Positions 21,801 through 34,789 of a stretch of 64,000 nt of DNA are shown here, in pieces. Numbering within the stretch: position 1 is the first letter of the stretch; every line of letters begins with the position of its first letter. Under the pieces are notes generated by a model that saw only the letters and a list, made by a program, of their open reading frames with translations, was not told where the DNA came from and did no database searches. The DNA lies in the NCBI RefSeq assembly GCF_910591885.1, contig NW_025963552.1, positions 992,001 to 1,056,000 of the forward strand, in the 5' to 3' direction. Both the position numbers and the translations under genes were made by a program. Source of the DNA: Bombus terrestris. Taxonomy: Eukaryota; Arthropoda; Insecta; Hymenoptera; Apidae.

Positions 21801-24800
21801 GATAAAGACATCCGGCTCCTCGGGCTGGTGCGAATGTTTCAATGTCAGTATGTGCCAAACCGTTGGATTGTGACACACCTTTACGCGTCTCTCGCTCGCT
21901 GCGCTCGCTCGAAAGCTGTAGCCTAACCTAAACCCAATCCATCTTGCGTTAGTCATTCGATATGAAGGCAACTTATTTCGAATTTGCGAACGTGTCAGAT
22001 CGTATGTGAGGTTGGACTAAATTTTTACGAGCGAGCGGAGCGAGCGAGCAACGATCACAATTTGCAAGGTATACATATACCTTGCAATATGCATATATAT
22101 CGTGTTAGTACCTAATTTTGTCAGCCACTTCGGACATCACATTGGACTGTAGTATGTGGAAATAGTACTATTTATGTGAAACTATTCACAAACTGTAAAC
22201 ATTTGTCAGCAGGCAATATGATAAAGACATCCGGCTCCTCGGGCTGGTGCGAATGTTTCAATGTCAGTATGTGCCAAACCGTTGGATTGTGACACACCTT
22301 TACGCGTCTCTCGCTCGCTGCGCTCGCTCGAAAGCTGTAGCCTAACCTAAACCCAATCCATCTTGCGTTAGTCATTCGATATGAAGGCAACTTATTTCGA
22401 ATTTGCGAACGTGTCGGATCGGATGTGAGGTTGGACTAAATTTTTACGAGCGAGCGGAGCGAGCGAGCAACGATCACAATTTGCAAGGTATACATATACC
22501 TTATATTGCCTTGCATATATTTCGTGTTAGTACCTAATTTTGTCAGCCACTTCGGACATCACATTGGACTGCAGTATGTGGAAATAGTACTATTTATGTG
22601 AAACTATTCACAAACTGTAAACATTTGTCAGCAGGCAATAGGATAAAGACTTCCGGCTCCTCGGGCTGGTGCGAATGTTTCAATGTCCGTATGTGCCAAA
22701 CCGTTGGATTGTGATACACCTTTACGCGTCTCTCGCTCGCTGCGCTCGCTCGAAAACTATAGCCTAACCTAAAACCAATCCCTCTTGCGTTAGTCATTCG
22801 ATATGAAGGCGACTTATTTCGAATTTGCGAACGTGTCGGATCGGATGTGAGGTTGGACTAAATTTTTACGAGCGAGCGGAGCGAGCGAGCAACGATCACA
22901 ATTTGCAAGGTATACATATACCTTATATTGCCTTGCATATATTTCGTGTTAGTACCTAGTTTTGTCAGCCACTTCGGACATCACATTGGACTGTAGTATG
23001 TGGAAATAGTACTATTTATGTGAAACTATTCACAAACTGTAAACATTTGTCAGCAGGCAATAGGATAAAGACTTCCGGCTCCTCGGGCTGGTGCGAATGT
23101 TTCAATGTCCGTATGTGCCAAACCGTTGGATTGTGACACACCTTTACGCGTCTCTCGTTCGCTGCGCTCGCTCGAAAACTATAGCGTAACCTAAAACCAA
23201 TCCATCTTGCGTTCATTATTCGATATGGTGGCGACTTATTTCGAATTTGCGAACGTGTCGGATCGGATGTGAGGTTGGACTAAATTTTTACGAGCGAGCG
23301 GAGCGAGCGAGCAACGATCACAATTTGCAAGGTATACATATACCTTGCAATATGCATATATATCGTGTTAGTACCTAATTTTGTCAGCCACTTCGGACAT
23401 CACATTGCACTGTAGTATGTCGAAATAGTACTATTTATGTGAAACTATTCACAAACTGTAAACATTTGTCAGTAGGCAATATGACAAAGACTTCCGGCTC
23501 CTCGGGCTGGTGCGAATGTTTCAATGTCAGTATGTGCCAAACCGTTGGATTGTGACACACCTTTACGCGTCTCTCGCTCGCTGCGCTCGCTCGAAAACTA
23601 TAGCGTAACCTAAAACCAATCCATCTTGCGTTCTTTATTCGATATGGTGGCGACTTATTTCGAATTTGCGAACGTGTCGGATCGGATGTGAGGTTGGACT
23701 AAATTTTTACGAGCGAGCGGAGCGAGCGAGCAACGATCACAATTTGCAAGGTATACATATACCTTATATTGCCTTGCATATATTTCGTGTTAGTACCTAA
23801 TTTTGTCAGCCACTTCGGACATCACATTGGACTGCAGTATGTGGAAATAGTACTATTTATGTGAAACTATTCACAAACTGTAAACATTTGTCAGCAGGCA
23901 ATATGATAAAGACATCCGGCTCCTCGGGCTGGTGCGAATGTTTCAATGTCAGTATGTGCCAAACCGTTGGATTGTGACACACCTTTACGCGTCTCTCGCT
24001 CGCTGCGCTCGCTCGAAAGCTGTAGCCTAACCTAAACCCAATCCATCTTGCGTTAGTCATTCGATATGAAGGCAACTTATTTCGAATTTGCGAACGTGTC
24101 GGATCGTATGTGAGGTTGGACTAAATTTTTACGAGCGAGCGGAGCGAGCGAGCAACGATCACAATTTGCAAGGTATACATATACCTTATATTGCCTTGCA
24201 TATATTTCGTGTTAGTACTTAATTTTGTCAGCCACTTCGGACATCACATTGGACTGTAGTATGTGGAAATAGTACTATTTATGTGAAACTATTCACAAAC
24301 TGTAAACATTTGTCAGCAGGCAATAGGATAAAGACTTCCGGCTCCTCGGGCTGGTGCGAATGTTTCAATGTCCGTATGTGCCAAACCGTTGGATTGTGAC
24401 ACACCTTTACGCGTCTCTCGTTCGCTGCGCTCGCTCGAAAACTATAGCGTAACCTAAAACCATTCCATCTTGCGTTCATTACTCGATATGGTGGCGACTT
24501 ATTTCGAATTTGCGAACGTGTCGGATCGTATGTGAGGTTGGACTAAATTTTTACGAGCGAGCGGAGCGAGCGAGCAACGATCACAATTTGCAAGGTATAC
24601 ATATACCTTATATTGCCTTGCATATATTTCGTGTTAGTACTTAATTTTGTCAGCCACTTCGGACATCACATTGGACTGTAGTATGTGGAAATAGTACTAT
24701 TTATGTGAAACTATTCACAAACTGTAAACATTTGTCAGCAGGCAATAGGATAAAGACTTCCGGCTCCTCGGGCTGGTGCGAATGTTTCAATGTCCGTATG

Positions 24801-27800
24801 TGCCAAACCGTTGGATTGTGACACACCTTTACGCGTCTCTCGTTCGCTGCGCTCGCTCGAAAACTATAGCGTAACCTAAAACCATTCCATCTTGCGTTCA
24901 TTACTCGATATGGTGGCGACTTATTTCGAATTTGCGAACGTGTCGGATCGGATGTGAGGTTGGACTAAATTTTTACGAGCGAGCGGAGCGAGCGAGCAAC
25001 GATCACAATTTGCAAGGTATACATATACCTTATATTGCCTTGCATATATTTCGTGTTAGTACCTAATTTTGTCAGCCACTTCGGACATCACATTGGACTG
25101 CAGTATGTGGAAATAGTACTATTTATGTGAAACTATTCACAAACTGTAAACATTTGTCAGCAGGCAATAGGATAAAGACTTCCGGCTCCTCGGGCTGGTG
25201 CGAATGTTTCAATGTCCGTATGTGCCAAACCGTTGGATTGTGATACACCTTTACGCGTCTCTCGCTCGCTGCGCTCGCTCGAAAACTATAGCCTAACCTA
25301 AACCCAATCCATCTTGCGTTAGTCATTCGATATGAAGGCAACTTATTTCGAATTTGCGAACGTGTCGGATCGTATGTGAGGTTGGACTAAATTTTTACGA
25401 GCGAGCGGAGCGAGCGAGCAACGATCACAATTTGCAAGGTATACATATACCTTATATTGCCTTGCATATATTTCGTGTTAGTACTTAATTTTGTCAGCCA
25501 CTTCGGACATCACATTGGACTGTAGTATGTGGAAATAGTACTATTTATGTGAAACTATTCACAAACTGTAAACATTTGTCAGCAGGCAATAGGATAAAGA
25601 CTTCCGGCTCCTCGGGCTGGTGCGAATGTTTCAATGTCCGTATGTGCCAAACCGTTGGATTGTGACACACCTTTACGCGTCTCTCGTTCGCTGCGCTCGC
25701 TCGAAAACTATAGCGTAACCTAAAACCATTCCATCTTGCGTTCATTACTCGATATGGTGGCGACTTATTTCGAATTTGCGAACGTGTCGGATCGTATGTG
25801 AGGTTGGACTAAATTTTTACGAGCGAGCGGAGCGAGCGAGCAACGATCACAATTTGCAAGGTATACATATACCTTATATTGCCTTGCATATATTTCGTGT
25901 TAGTACTTAATTTTGTCAGCCACTTCGGACATCACATTGGACTGTAGTATGTGGAAATAGTACTATTTATGTGAAACTATTCACAAACTGTAAACATTTG
26001 TCAGCAGGCAATAGGATAAAGACTTCCGGCTCCTCGGGCTGGTGCGAATGTTTCAATGTCCGTATGTGCCAAACCGTTGGATTGTGACACACCTTTACGC
26101 GTCTCTCGTTCGCTGCGCTCGCTCGAAAACTATAGCGTAACCTAAAACCATTCCATCTTGCGTTCATTACTCGATATGGTGGCGACTTATTTCGAATTTG
26201 CGAACGTGTCGGATCGGATGTGAGGTTGGACTAAATTTTTACGAGCGAGCGGAGCGAGCGAGCAACGATCACAATTTGCAAGGTATACATATACCTTATA
26301 TTGCCTTGCATATATTTCGTGTTAGTACCTAATTTTGTCAGCCACTTCGGACATCACATTGGACTGCAGTATGTGGAAATAGTACTATTTATGTGAAACT
26401 ATTCACAAACTGTAAACATTTGTCAGCAGGCAATAGGATAAAGACTTCCGGCTCCTCGGGCTGGTGCGAATGTTTCAATGTCCGTATGTGCCAAACCGTT
26501 GGATTGTGATACACCTTTACGCGTCTCTCGCTCGCTGCGCTCGCTCGAAAACTATAGCCTAACCTAAAACCAATCCCTCTTGCGTTAGTCATTCGATATG
26601 AAGGCGACTTATTTCGAATTTGCGAACGTGTCGGTTCGGATGTGAGGTTGGACTAAATTTTTACGAGCGAGCGGAGCGAGCGAGCAACGATCACAATTTG
26701 CAAGGTATACATATACCTTGCAATATGCATATATATCGTGTTAGTACCTAATTTCGTCAGCCACTTCGGACATCACATTGCCCTGTAGTATGTGGAAATA
26801 GTACTATTTATGTGAAACTATTCACAAACTGTAAACATTTGTCAGCAGGCAATATGATAAAGACATCCGGCTCCTCGGGCTGGTGCGAATGTTTCAATGT
26901 CAGTATGTGCCAAACCGTTGGATTGTGACACACCTTTACGCGTCTCTCGCTCGCTGCGCTCGCTCGAAAGCTGTAGCCTAACCTAAACCCAATCCATCTT
27001 GCGTTAGTCATTCGATATGAAGGCAACTTATTTCGAATTTGCGAACGTGTCGGATCGGATGTGAGGTTGGACTAAATTTTTACGAGCGAGCGGAGCGAGC
27101 GAGCAACGATCACAATTTGCAAGGTATACATATACCTTATATTGCCTTGCATATATTTCGTGTTAGTACCTAATTTTGTCAGCCACTTCGGAAATCACAT
27201 TGGACTGTAGTATGTGGAAATAGTACTATTTATGTGAAACTATTCACAAACTGTAAACATTTGTCAGCAGGCAATAGGATAAAGACTTCCGGCTCCTCGG
27301 GCTGGTGCGAATGTTTCAATGTCCGTATGTGCCAAACCGTTGGATTGTGACACACCTTTACGCGTCTCTCGTTCGCTGCGCTCGCTCGAAAACTATAGCG
27401 TAACCTAAAACCAATCCATCTTGCGTTCATTATTCGATATGGTGGCGACTTATTTCGAATTTGCGAACGTGTCGGATAGGATGTGAGGTTGGACTAAATT
27501 TTTACGAGCGAGCGGAGCGAGCGAGCAACGATCACAATTTGCAAGGTATACATATACCTTGCAATATGCATATATATCGTGTTAGTACCTAATTTTGTCA
27601 GCCACTTCGGACATCACATTGCACTGTAGTATGTCGAAATAGTACTATTTATGTGAAACTATTCACAAACTGTAAACATTTGTCAGTAGGCAATATGACA
27701 AAGACTTCCGGCTCCTCGGGCTGGTGCGAATGTTTCAATGTCAGTATGTGCCAAACCGTTGGATTGTGACACACCTTTACGCGTCTCTCGCTCGCTGCGC

Positions 27801-29330
27801 TCGCTCGAAAACTATAGCGTAACCTAAAACCAATCCATCTTGCGTTCTTTATTCGATATGGTGGCGACTTATTTCGAATTTGCGAACGTGTCGGATCGGA
27901 TGTGAGGTTGGACTAAATTTTGACGAGCGAGCGGAGCGAGCGAGCATCGATCACAATATGCAAGGTATACATATACCTTGCAATATGCATATATATCGTG
28001 TTAGTACCTAATTTCGTCAGCCACTTCGGACATCACATTGCCCTGTAGTATGTGGAAATAGTACTATTTATGTGAAACTATTCACAAACTGTAAACATTT
28101 GTCAGTAGGCAATATGATAAAGACTTCCGGCTCCTCGGGCTGGTGCGAATGTTTCAATGTCAGTATGTGCCAAACCGTTGGATTGCGACACACCTTTACG
28201 CGTCTCTCGCTCGCTGCGCTCGCTCGAAAGCTGTAGCCGAACCTAAACCCATTCCATCTTGCGTTAGTCATTCGATATGAAGGCAACTTATTTCGAATTT
28301 GCGAACGTGTCGGATCGGATGTGAGGTTGGACTAAATTTTTACGAGCGAGCGGAGCGAGCGAGCAACGATCACAATTTGCAAGGTATACATATACCTTAT
28401 ATTGCCTTGCATATATTTCGTGTTAGTACCTAATTTTGTCAGCCACTTCGGACATCACATTGGACTGCAGTATGTGGAAATAGTACTATTTATGTGAAAC
28501 TATTCACAAACTGTAAACATTTGTCAGCAGGCAATAGGATAAAGACTTCCCGCTCCTCGGGCTGGTGCGAATGTTTCAATGTCCGTATGTGCCAAACCGT
28601 TGGATTGTGATACACCTTTACGCGTCTCTCGCTCGCTGCGCTCGCTCGAAAACTATAGCCTAACCTAAAACCAATCCATCTTGCGTTCTTTATTCGATAT
28701 GGTGGCGACTTATTTCGAATTTGCGAACGTGTCGGATCGGATGTGAGGTTGGACTAAATTTTTACGAGCGAGCGGAGCGAGCGAGCATCGATCACAATAT
28801 GCAAGGTATACATATACCTTGCAATATGCATATATATCGTGTTAGTACCTAATTTCGTCAGCCACTTCGGACATCACATTGCCCTGTAGTATGTGGAAAT
28901 AGTACTATTTATGTGAAACTATTCACAAACTGTAAACATTTGTCAGCAGGCAATATGATAAAGACATCCGGCTCCTCGGGCTGGTGCGAATGTTTCAATG
29001 TCAGTATGTGCCAAACCGTTGGATTGTGACACACCTTTACGCGTCTCTCGCTCGCTGCGCTCGCTCGAAAGCTGTAGCCTAACCTAAACCCAATCCATCT
29101 TGCGTTAGTCATTCGATATGAAGGCAACTTATTTCGAATTTGCGAACGTGTCGGATCGTATGTGAGGTTGGACTAAATTTTTACGAGCGAGCGGAGCGAG
29201 CGAGCAACGATCACAATTTGCAAGGTATACATATACCTTATATTGCCTTGCATATATTTCGTGTTAGTACTTAATTTTGTCAGCCACTTCGGACATCACA
29301 TTGGACTGTAGTATGTGGAAATAGTACTAT
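18817..29330 (+). repeat. Large repeat block R2, second copy of R1 lacking one 10-mer
   Basis: 25 monomers (10,514 bp) start at 18817, 19236, 19655, 20074, 20496, 20915, 21334, 21753, 22172, 22594, 23016, 23435, then the 10-mer 23857-28067, then 28068, 28490, 28909. Up to the 10-mer the offset to R1 is 14,722 bp; after it the best match is R1 at offset 10,511 bp, exactly one 4,211-bp unit less (for example AACTATAGCCTAACC with GTTCTTTATTCG near 28655 and 18144). Similarity to R1 ends near 29,150. Confidence 0.88.
23857..28067 (+). repeat. 10-mer HOR copy c, a/b recombinant (4,211 bp)
   Basis: Monomers start at 23857, 24279, 24701, 25123, 25545, 25967, 26389, 26808, 27230, 27649. Left markers match copy a (GATAAAGACATCC in the first monomer, GTGATACACC at about 25240). 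Right markers match copy b (ACTTAATTTTG at about 25483, CTCGATATGG at about 26171, ATATGACAAAG at about 27693, GTTCTTTATTCG at about 27843). The switch lies between about 25,240 and 25,483. Confidence 0.85.
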
Positions 29331-32300
29331 TTATGTGAAACTATTCACAAACTGTAAACATTTGTCAGCAGGCAATAGGATAAAGACTTCCGGCTCCTCG
29401 GGCTGGTGCGAATGATTCAATGTCCGTATGTGCCAAACCGTTGGATTGTGACACACCTTTACGCGTCTCTCGCTCGCTGCGCTCGCTCGAAAACTATAGC
29501 GTAACCTAAAACCAATCCATCTTGCGTTCTTTATTCGATATGGTGGCGACTTATTTCGAATTTGCGAACGTGTCGGATCGGATGTGAGGGTGGACTAAAT
29601 TTTTACGAGCGAGCGGAGCGAGCGAGCATCGATCACAATATGCAAGGTATACATATACCTTGCAATATGCATATATATCGTGTTAGTACCTAATTTCGTC
29701 AGCCACTTCGGACATCACATTGCCCTGTAGTATGTGGAAATAGTACTATTTATGTGAAACTATTCACAAACTGTAAACATTTGTCAGCAGGCAATATGAT
29801 AAAGACATCCGGCTCCTCGGGCTGGTGCGAATGTTTCAATGTCAGTATGTGCCAAACCGTTGGATTGTGACACACCTTTACGCGTCTCTCGCTCGCTGCG
29901 CTCGCTCGAAAGCTGTAGCCTAACCTAAACCCAATCCATCTTGCGTTAGTCATTCGATATGAAGGCAACTTATTTCGAATTTGCGAACGTGTCGGATCGT
30001 ATGTGAGGTTGGACTAAATTTTTACGAGCGAGCGGAGCGAGCGAGCAACGATCACAATTTGCAAGGTATACATATACCTTGCAATATGCATATATATCGT
30101 GTTAGTACCTAATTTCGTCAGCCACTTCGGACATCACATTGCCCTGTAGTATGTGGAAATAGTTCTATTTATGTGAAACTATTCACAAACTGTAAACATT
30201 TGTCAGCAGGCAATATGATAAAGACATCCGGCTCCTCGGGCTGGTGCGAATGTTTCAATGTCAGTATGTGCCAAACCGTTGGATTGTGACACACCTTTAC
30301 GCGTCTCTCGCTCGCTGCGCTCGCTCGAAAGCTGTAGCCTAACCTAAACCCAATCCATCTTGCGTTAGTCATTCGATATGAAGGCAACTTATTTCGAATT
30401 TGCGAACGTGTCGGATCGGATGTGAGGTTGGACTAAATTTTTACGAGCGAGCGGAGCGAGCGAGCAACGATCACAATTTGCAAGGTATACATATACCTTA
30501 TATTGCCTTGCATATATTTCGTGTTAGTACCTAATTTTGTCAGCCACTTCGGAAATCACATTGGACTGTAGTATGTGGAAATAGTACTATTTATGTGAAA
30601 CTATTCACAAATTGTAAACATTTGTCAGCAGGCAATAGGATAAAGACTTCCGGCTCCTCGGGCTGGTGCGAATGTTTCAATGTCCGTATGTGCCAAACCG
30701 TTGGATTGTGACACACCTTTACGCGTCTCTCGTTCGCTGCGCTCGCTCGAAAACTATAGCGTAACCTAAAACCAATCCATCTTGCGTTCATTATTCGATA
30801 TGGCGGCGACTTATTTCGAATTTGCGAACGTGTCGGATCGGATGTGAGGTTGGACTAAATTTTTACGAGCGAGCGGAGCGAGCGAGCAACGATCACAATT
30901 TGCAAGGTATACATATACCTTGCAATATGCATATATATCGTGTTAGTACCTAATTTTGTCAGCCACTTCGGACATCACATTGCACTGTAGTATGTCGAAA
31001 TAGTACTATTTATGTGAAACTATTCACAAACTGTAAACATTTGTCAGTAGGCAATATGACAAAGACTTCCGGCTCCTCGGGCTGGTGCGAATGTTTCAAT
31101 GTCAGTATGTGCCAAACCGTTGGATTGTGACACACCTTTACGCGTCTCTCGCTCGCTGCGCTCGCTCGAAAACTATAGCGTAACCTAAAACCAATCCATC
31201 TTGCGTTCTTTATTCGATATGGTGGCGACTTATTTCGAATTTGCGAACGTGTCGGATCGGATGTGAGGTTGGACTAAATTTTTACGAGCGAGCGGAGCGA
31301 GCGAGCATCGATCACAATATGCAAGGTATACATATACCTTGCAATATGCATATATATCGTGTTAGTACCTAATTTCGTCAGCCACTTCGGACATCACATT
31401 GCCCTGTAGTATGTGGAAATAGTACTATTTATGTGAAACTATTCACAAACTGTAAACATTTGTCAGTAGGCAATATGATAAAGACTTCCGGCTCCTCGGG
31501 CTGGTGCGAATGTTTCAATGTCAGTATGTGCCAAACCGTTGGATTGCGACACACCTTTACGCGTCTCTCGCTCGCTGCGCTCGCTCGAAAGCTGTAGCCT
31601 AACCTAAACCCAATCCATCTTGCGTTAGTCATTCGATATGAAGGCAACTTATTTCGAATTTGCGAACGTGTCGGATCGTATGTGAGGTTGGACTAAATTT
31701 TTACGAGCGAGCGGAGCGAGCGAGCAACGATCACAATTTGCAAGGTATACATATACCTTATATTGCCTTGCATATATTTCGTGTTAGTACCTAATTTTGT
31801 CAGCCACTTCGGACATCACATTGGACTGCAGTATGTGGAAATAGTACTATTTATGTGAAACTATTCACAAACTGTAAACATTTGTCAGCAGGCAATAGGA
31901 TAAAGACTTCCGGCTCCTCGGGCTGGTGCGAATGTTTCAATGTCCGTATGTGCCAAACCGTTGGATTGTGATACACCTTTACGCGTCTCTCGCTCGCTGC
32001 GCTCGCTCGAAAACTATAGCCTAACCTAAAACCAATCCCTCTTGCGTTAGTCATTCGATATGAAGGCGACTTATTTCGAAGTTGCGAACGTGTCGGTTCG
32101 GATGTGAGGTTGGACTAAATTTTTACGAGCGAGCGGAGCGAGCGTGCAACGATCACAATTTGCAAGGTATACATATACCTTGCAATATGCACATATATCG
32201 TGTTAGTACCTAATTTTGTCAGCCATTTCGGACATCACATTGCACTGTAGTATGTCGAAATAGTACTATTTATGTGAAACTATTCACAAACTGTAAACAT

Positions 32301-32688
32301 TTGTCAGTAGGCAATATGATAAAGACTTCCGGCTCCTCGGGCTGGTGCGAATGTTTCAATGTCAGTATGTGCCAAACCGTTGGATTGTGACACACCTTTA
32401 CGCGTCTCTCGCTCGCTGCGCTCGCTCGAAAACTATAGCGTAACCTAAAACCAATCCATCTTGCGTTCTTTATTCGATATGGTGGCGACTTATTTCGAAT
32501 TTGCGAACGTGTCGGATCGGATGTGAGGTTGGACTAAATTTTTACGAGCGAGCGGAGCGAGCGAGCATCGATCACAATATGCAAGGTATACATATACCTT
32601 GCAATATGCATATATATCGTGTTAGTACCATATTTCGTCAGCCACTTCGGACATCACATAGCCCTGTAGTATGTGGAAATAGTACTAT

Positions 32689-34789
32689 TTATGTGAAACT
32701 ATTCACAAACTGTAAACATTTGTCAGCAGGCAATATGATAAAGACATCCGGCTCCTCGGGCTGGTGCGAATGTTTCAATGTCAGTATGTGCCAAACCGTT
32801 GGATTGTGACACACCTTTACGCGTCTCTCGCTCGCTGCGCTCGCTCGAAAGCTGTAGCCTAACCTAAACCCAATCCATCTTGCGTTAGTCATTCGATATG
32901 AAGGCAACTTATTTCGAATTTGCGAACGTGTCGGATCGTATGTGAGGTTGGACTAAATTTTTACGAGCGAGCGTAGCGAGCGAGCAACGATCACAATTTG
33001 CAAGGTATACATATACCTTATATTGCCTTGCATATATTTCGTGTTAGTACCTAATTTTGTCAGCCACTTCGGACATCACATTGGACTGTAGTATGTGGAA
33101 ATAGTACTATTTATGTGAAACTATTCACAAACTGTAAACATTTGTCAGCAGGCAATAGGATAAAGACTTCCGGCTCCTCGGGCTGGTGCGAATGTTTCAA
33201 TGTCCGTATGTGCCAAACCGTTGGATTGTGACACACCTTTACGCGTCTCTCGTTCGCTGCGCTCGCTCGAAAACTATAGCGTAACCTAAAACCAATCCAT
33301 CTTGCGTTCATTATTCGATATGGTGGCGACTTATTTCGAATTTGCGAACGTGTCGGATCGGATGTGTGGTTGGACTAAATTTTTACGAGCGAGCGGAGCG
33401 AGCGAGCAACGATCACAATTTGCAAGGTATACATATACCTTGCAATATGCATATATATCGTGTTAGTACCATATTTTGTCAGCCACTTCGGACATCACAT
33501 TGGACTGTAGTATGTGGAAATAGTACTATTTATGTGAAACTATTCACAAACTGTAAACATTTGTCAGTAGGCAATATGACAAAGACTTCCGGCTCCTCGG
33601 GCTGGTGCGAATGTTTCAATGTCAGTATGTGCCAAACCGTTGGATTGTGACACACCTTTACGCGTCTCTCGCTCGCTGCGCTCGCTCGAAAACTATAGCG
33701 TAACCTAAAACCAATCCATCTTGCGGTCTTTATTCGATATGGTGGCGACTTATTTCGAATTTGCGAACGTGTCGGATCGGATGTGAGGTTGGACTAAATT
33801 TTTACGAGCGAGCGGAGCGAGCGAGCATCGATCACAATTTGCAAGGTATACATATACCTTGCAATATGCATATATATCGTGTTAGTACCTAATTTCGTCA
33901 GCCACTGCGGACATCACATTGCCCTGTAGTATGTGGAAATAGTACTATTTATGTGAAACTATTCACAAACTGTAAACATTAGTCAGCAGGCAATATGATA
34001 AAGACATCCGGCTCCTCGGGCTGGTGCGAATGTTTCAATGTCAGTATGTGCCAAACCGTTGGATTGTGACACACCTTTACGCGTCTCTCGCTCGCTGCGC
34101 TCGCTCGAAAGCTGTAGCCTAACCTAAACCCAATCCATCTTGCGTTAGTCATTCGATATGAAGGCAACTTATTTCGAATTTGCGAACGTGTCGGATCGGA
34201 TGTGAGGTTGGACTAAATTTTTACGAGCGAGCGGAGCGAGCGAGCAACGATCACAATTTGCAAGGTATACATATACCTTATGTTGCCTTGCATATATTTC
34301 GTGTTAGTACCTAATTTTGTCAGCCATTTCGGACATCACATTGGACTGCAGTATGTGGAAATAGTACTATTTATGTGAAACTATTCACAAACTGTAAACA
34401 TTTGTCAGTAGGCAATATGAGAAAGACTTCCGGCTCCTCGGGCTGGTGCGAATGTTTCAATGTCAGTATGTGCCAAACCGTTGGATTGTGACACACCTTT
34501 ACGCGTCTCTCGCTCGCTGCGCTCGCTCGAAAACTATAGCGTAACCTAAAACCAATCCATCTTGCGTTCTTTATTCGATATGGTGGCGACTTATTTCGAA
34601 TTTGCGAACGTGTCGGATCGGATGTGAGGTTGGACTAAATTTTTACGAGCGAGCGGAGCGAGCGAGCATCGATCACAATATGCAAGGTATATGTATACCT
34701 TGCAATATGCATATATATCGTGTTAGTACCTAATTTCGTCAGCCACTTCGGACATCACATTGCCCTGTAGTATGTGGAAATAGTACTAT
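32689..34789 (+). repeat. 5-mer block, copy 1 (2,101 bp)
   Basis: Starts 32689, 33111, 33530, 33949, 34371. Private markers: GAGCGTAGCGAG (about 32971), GATGTGTGGTTGG (33361), ACCATATTTTG (33468), CTTGCGGTCTTT (33722), GCCACTGCGG (33901) and CATTAGTCAG (33977). The unusual ACCATATTT abolishes a forward stop codon and so creates a 102-codon forward frame that I do not regard as a gene. Confidence 0.83.
34681..34704. repeat. P1 palindrome with inverted centre (CA to TG), event 2
   Basis: An M3-type copy: arms TGCAAGGTATA and TATACCTTGCA are intact and the centre at 34692-34693 is TG. Equivalent centres at 32591-32592 and 39310-39311 are CA. Confidence 0.95.
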
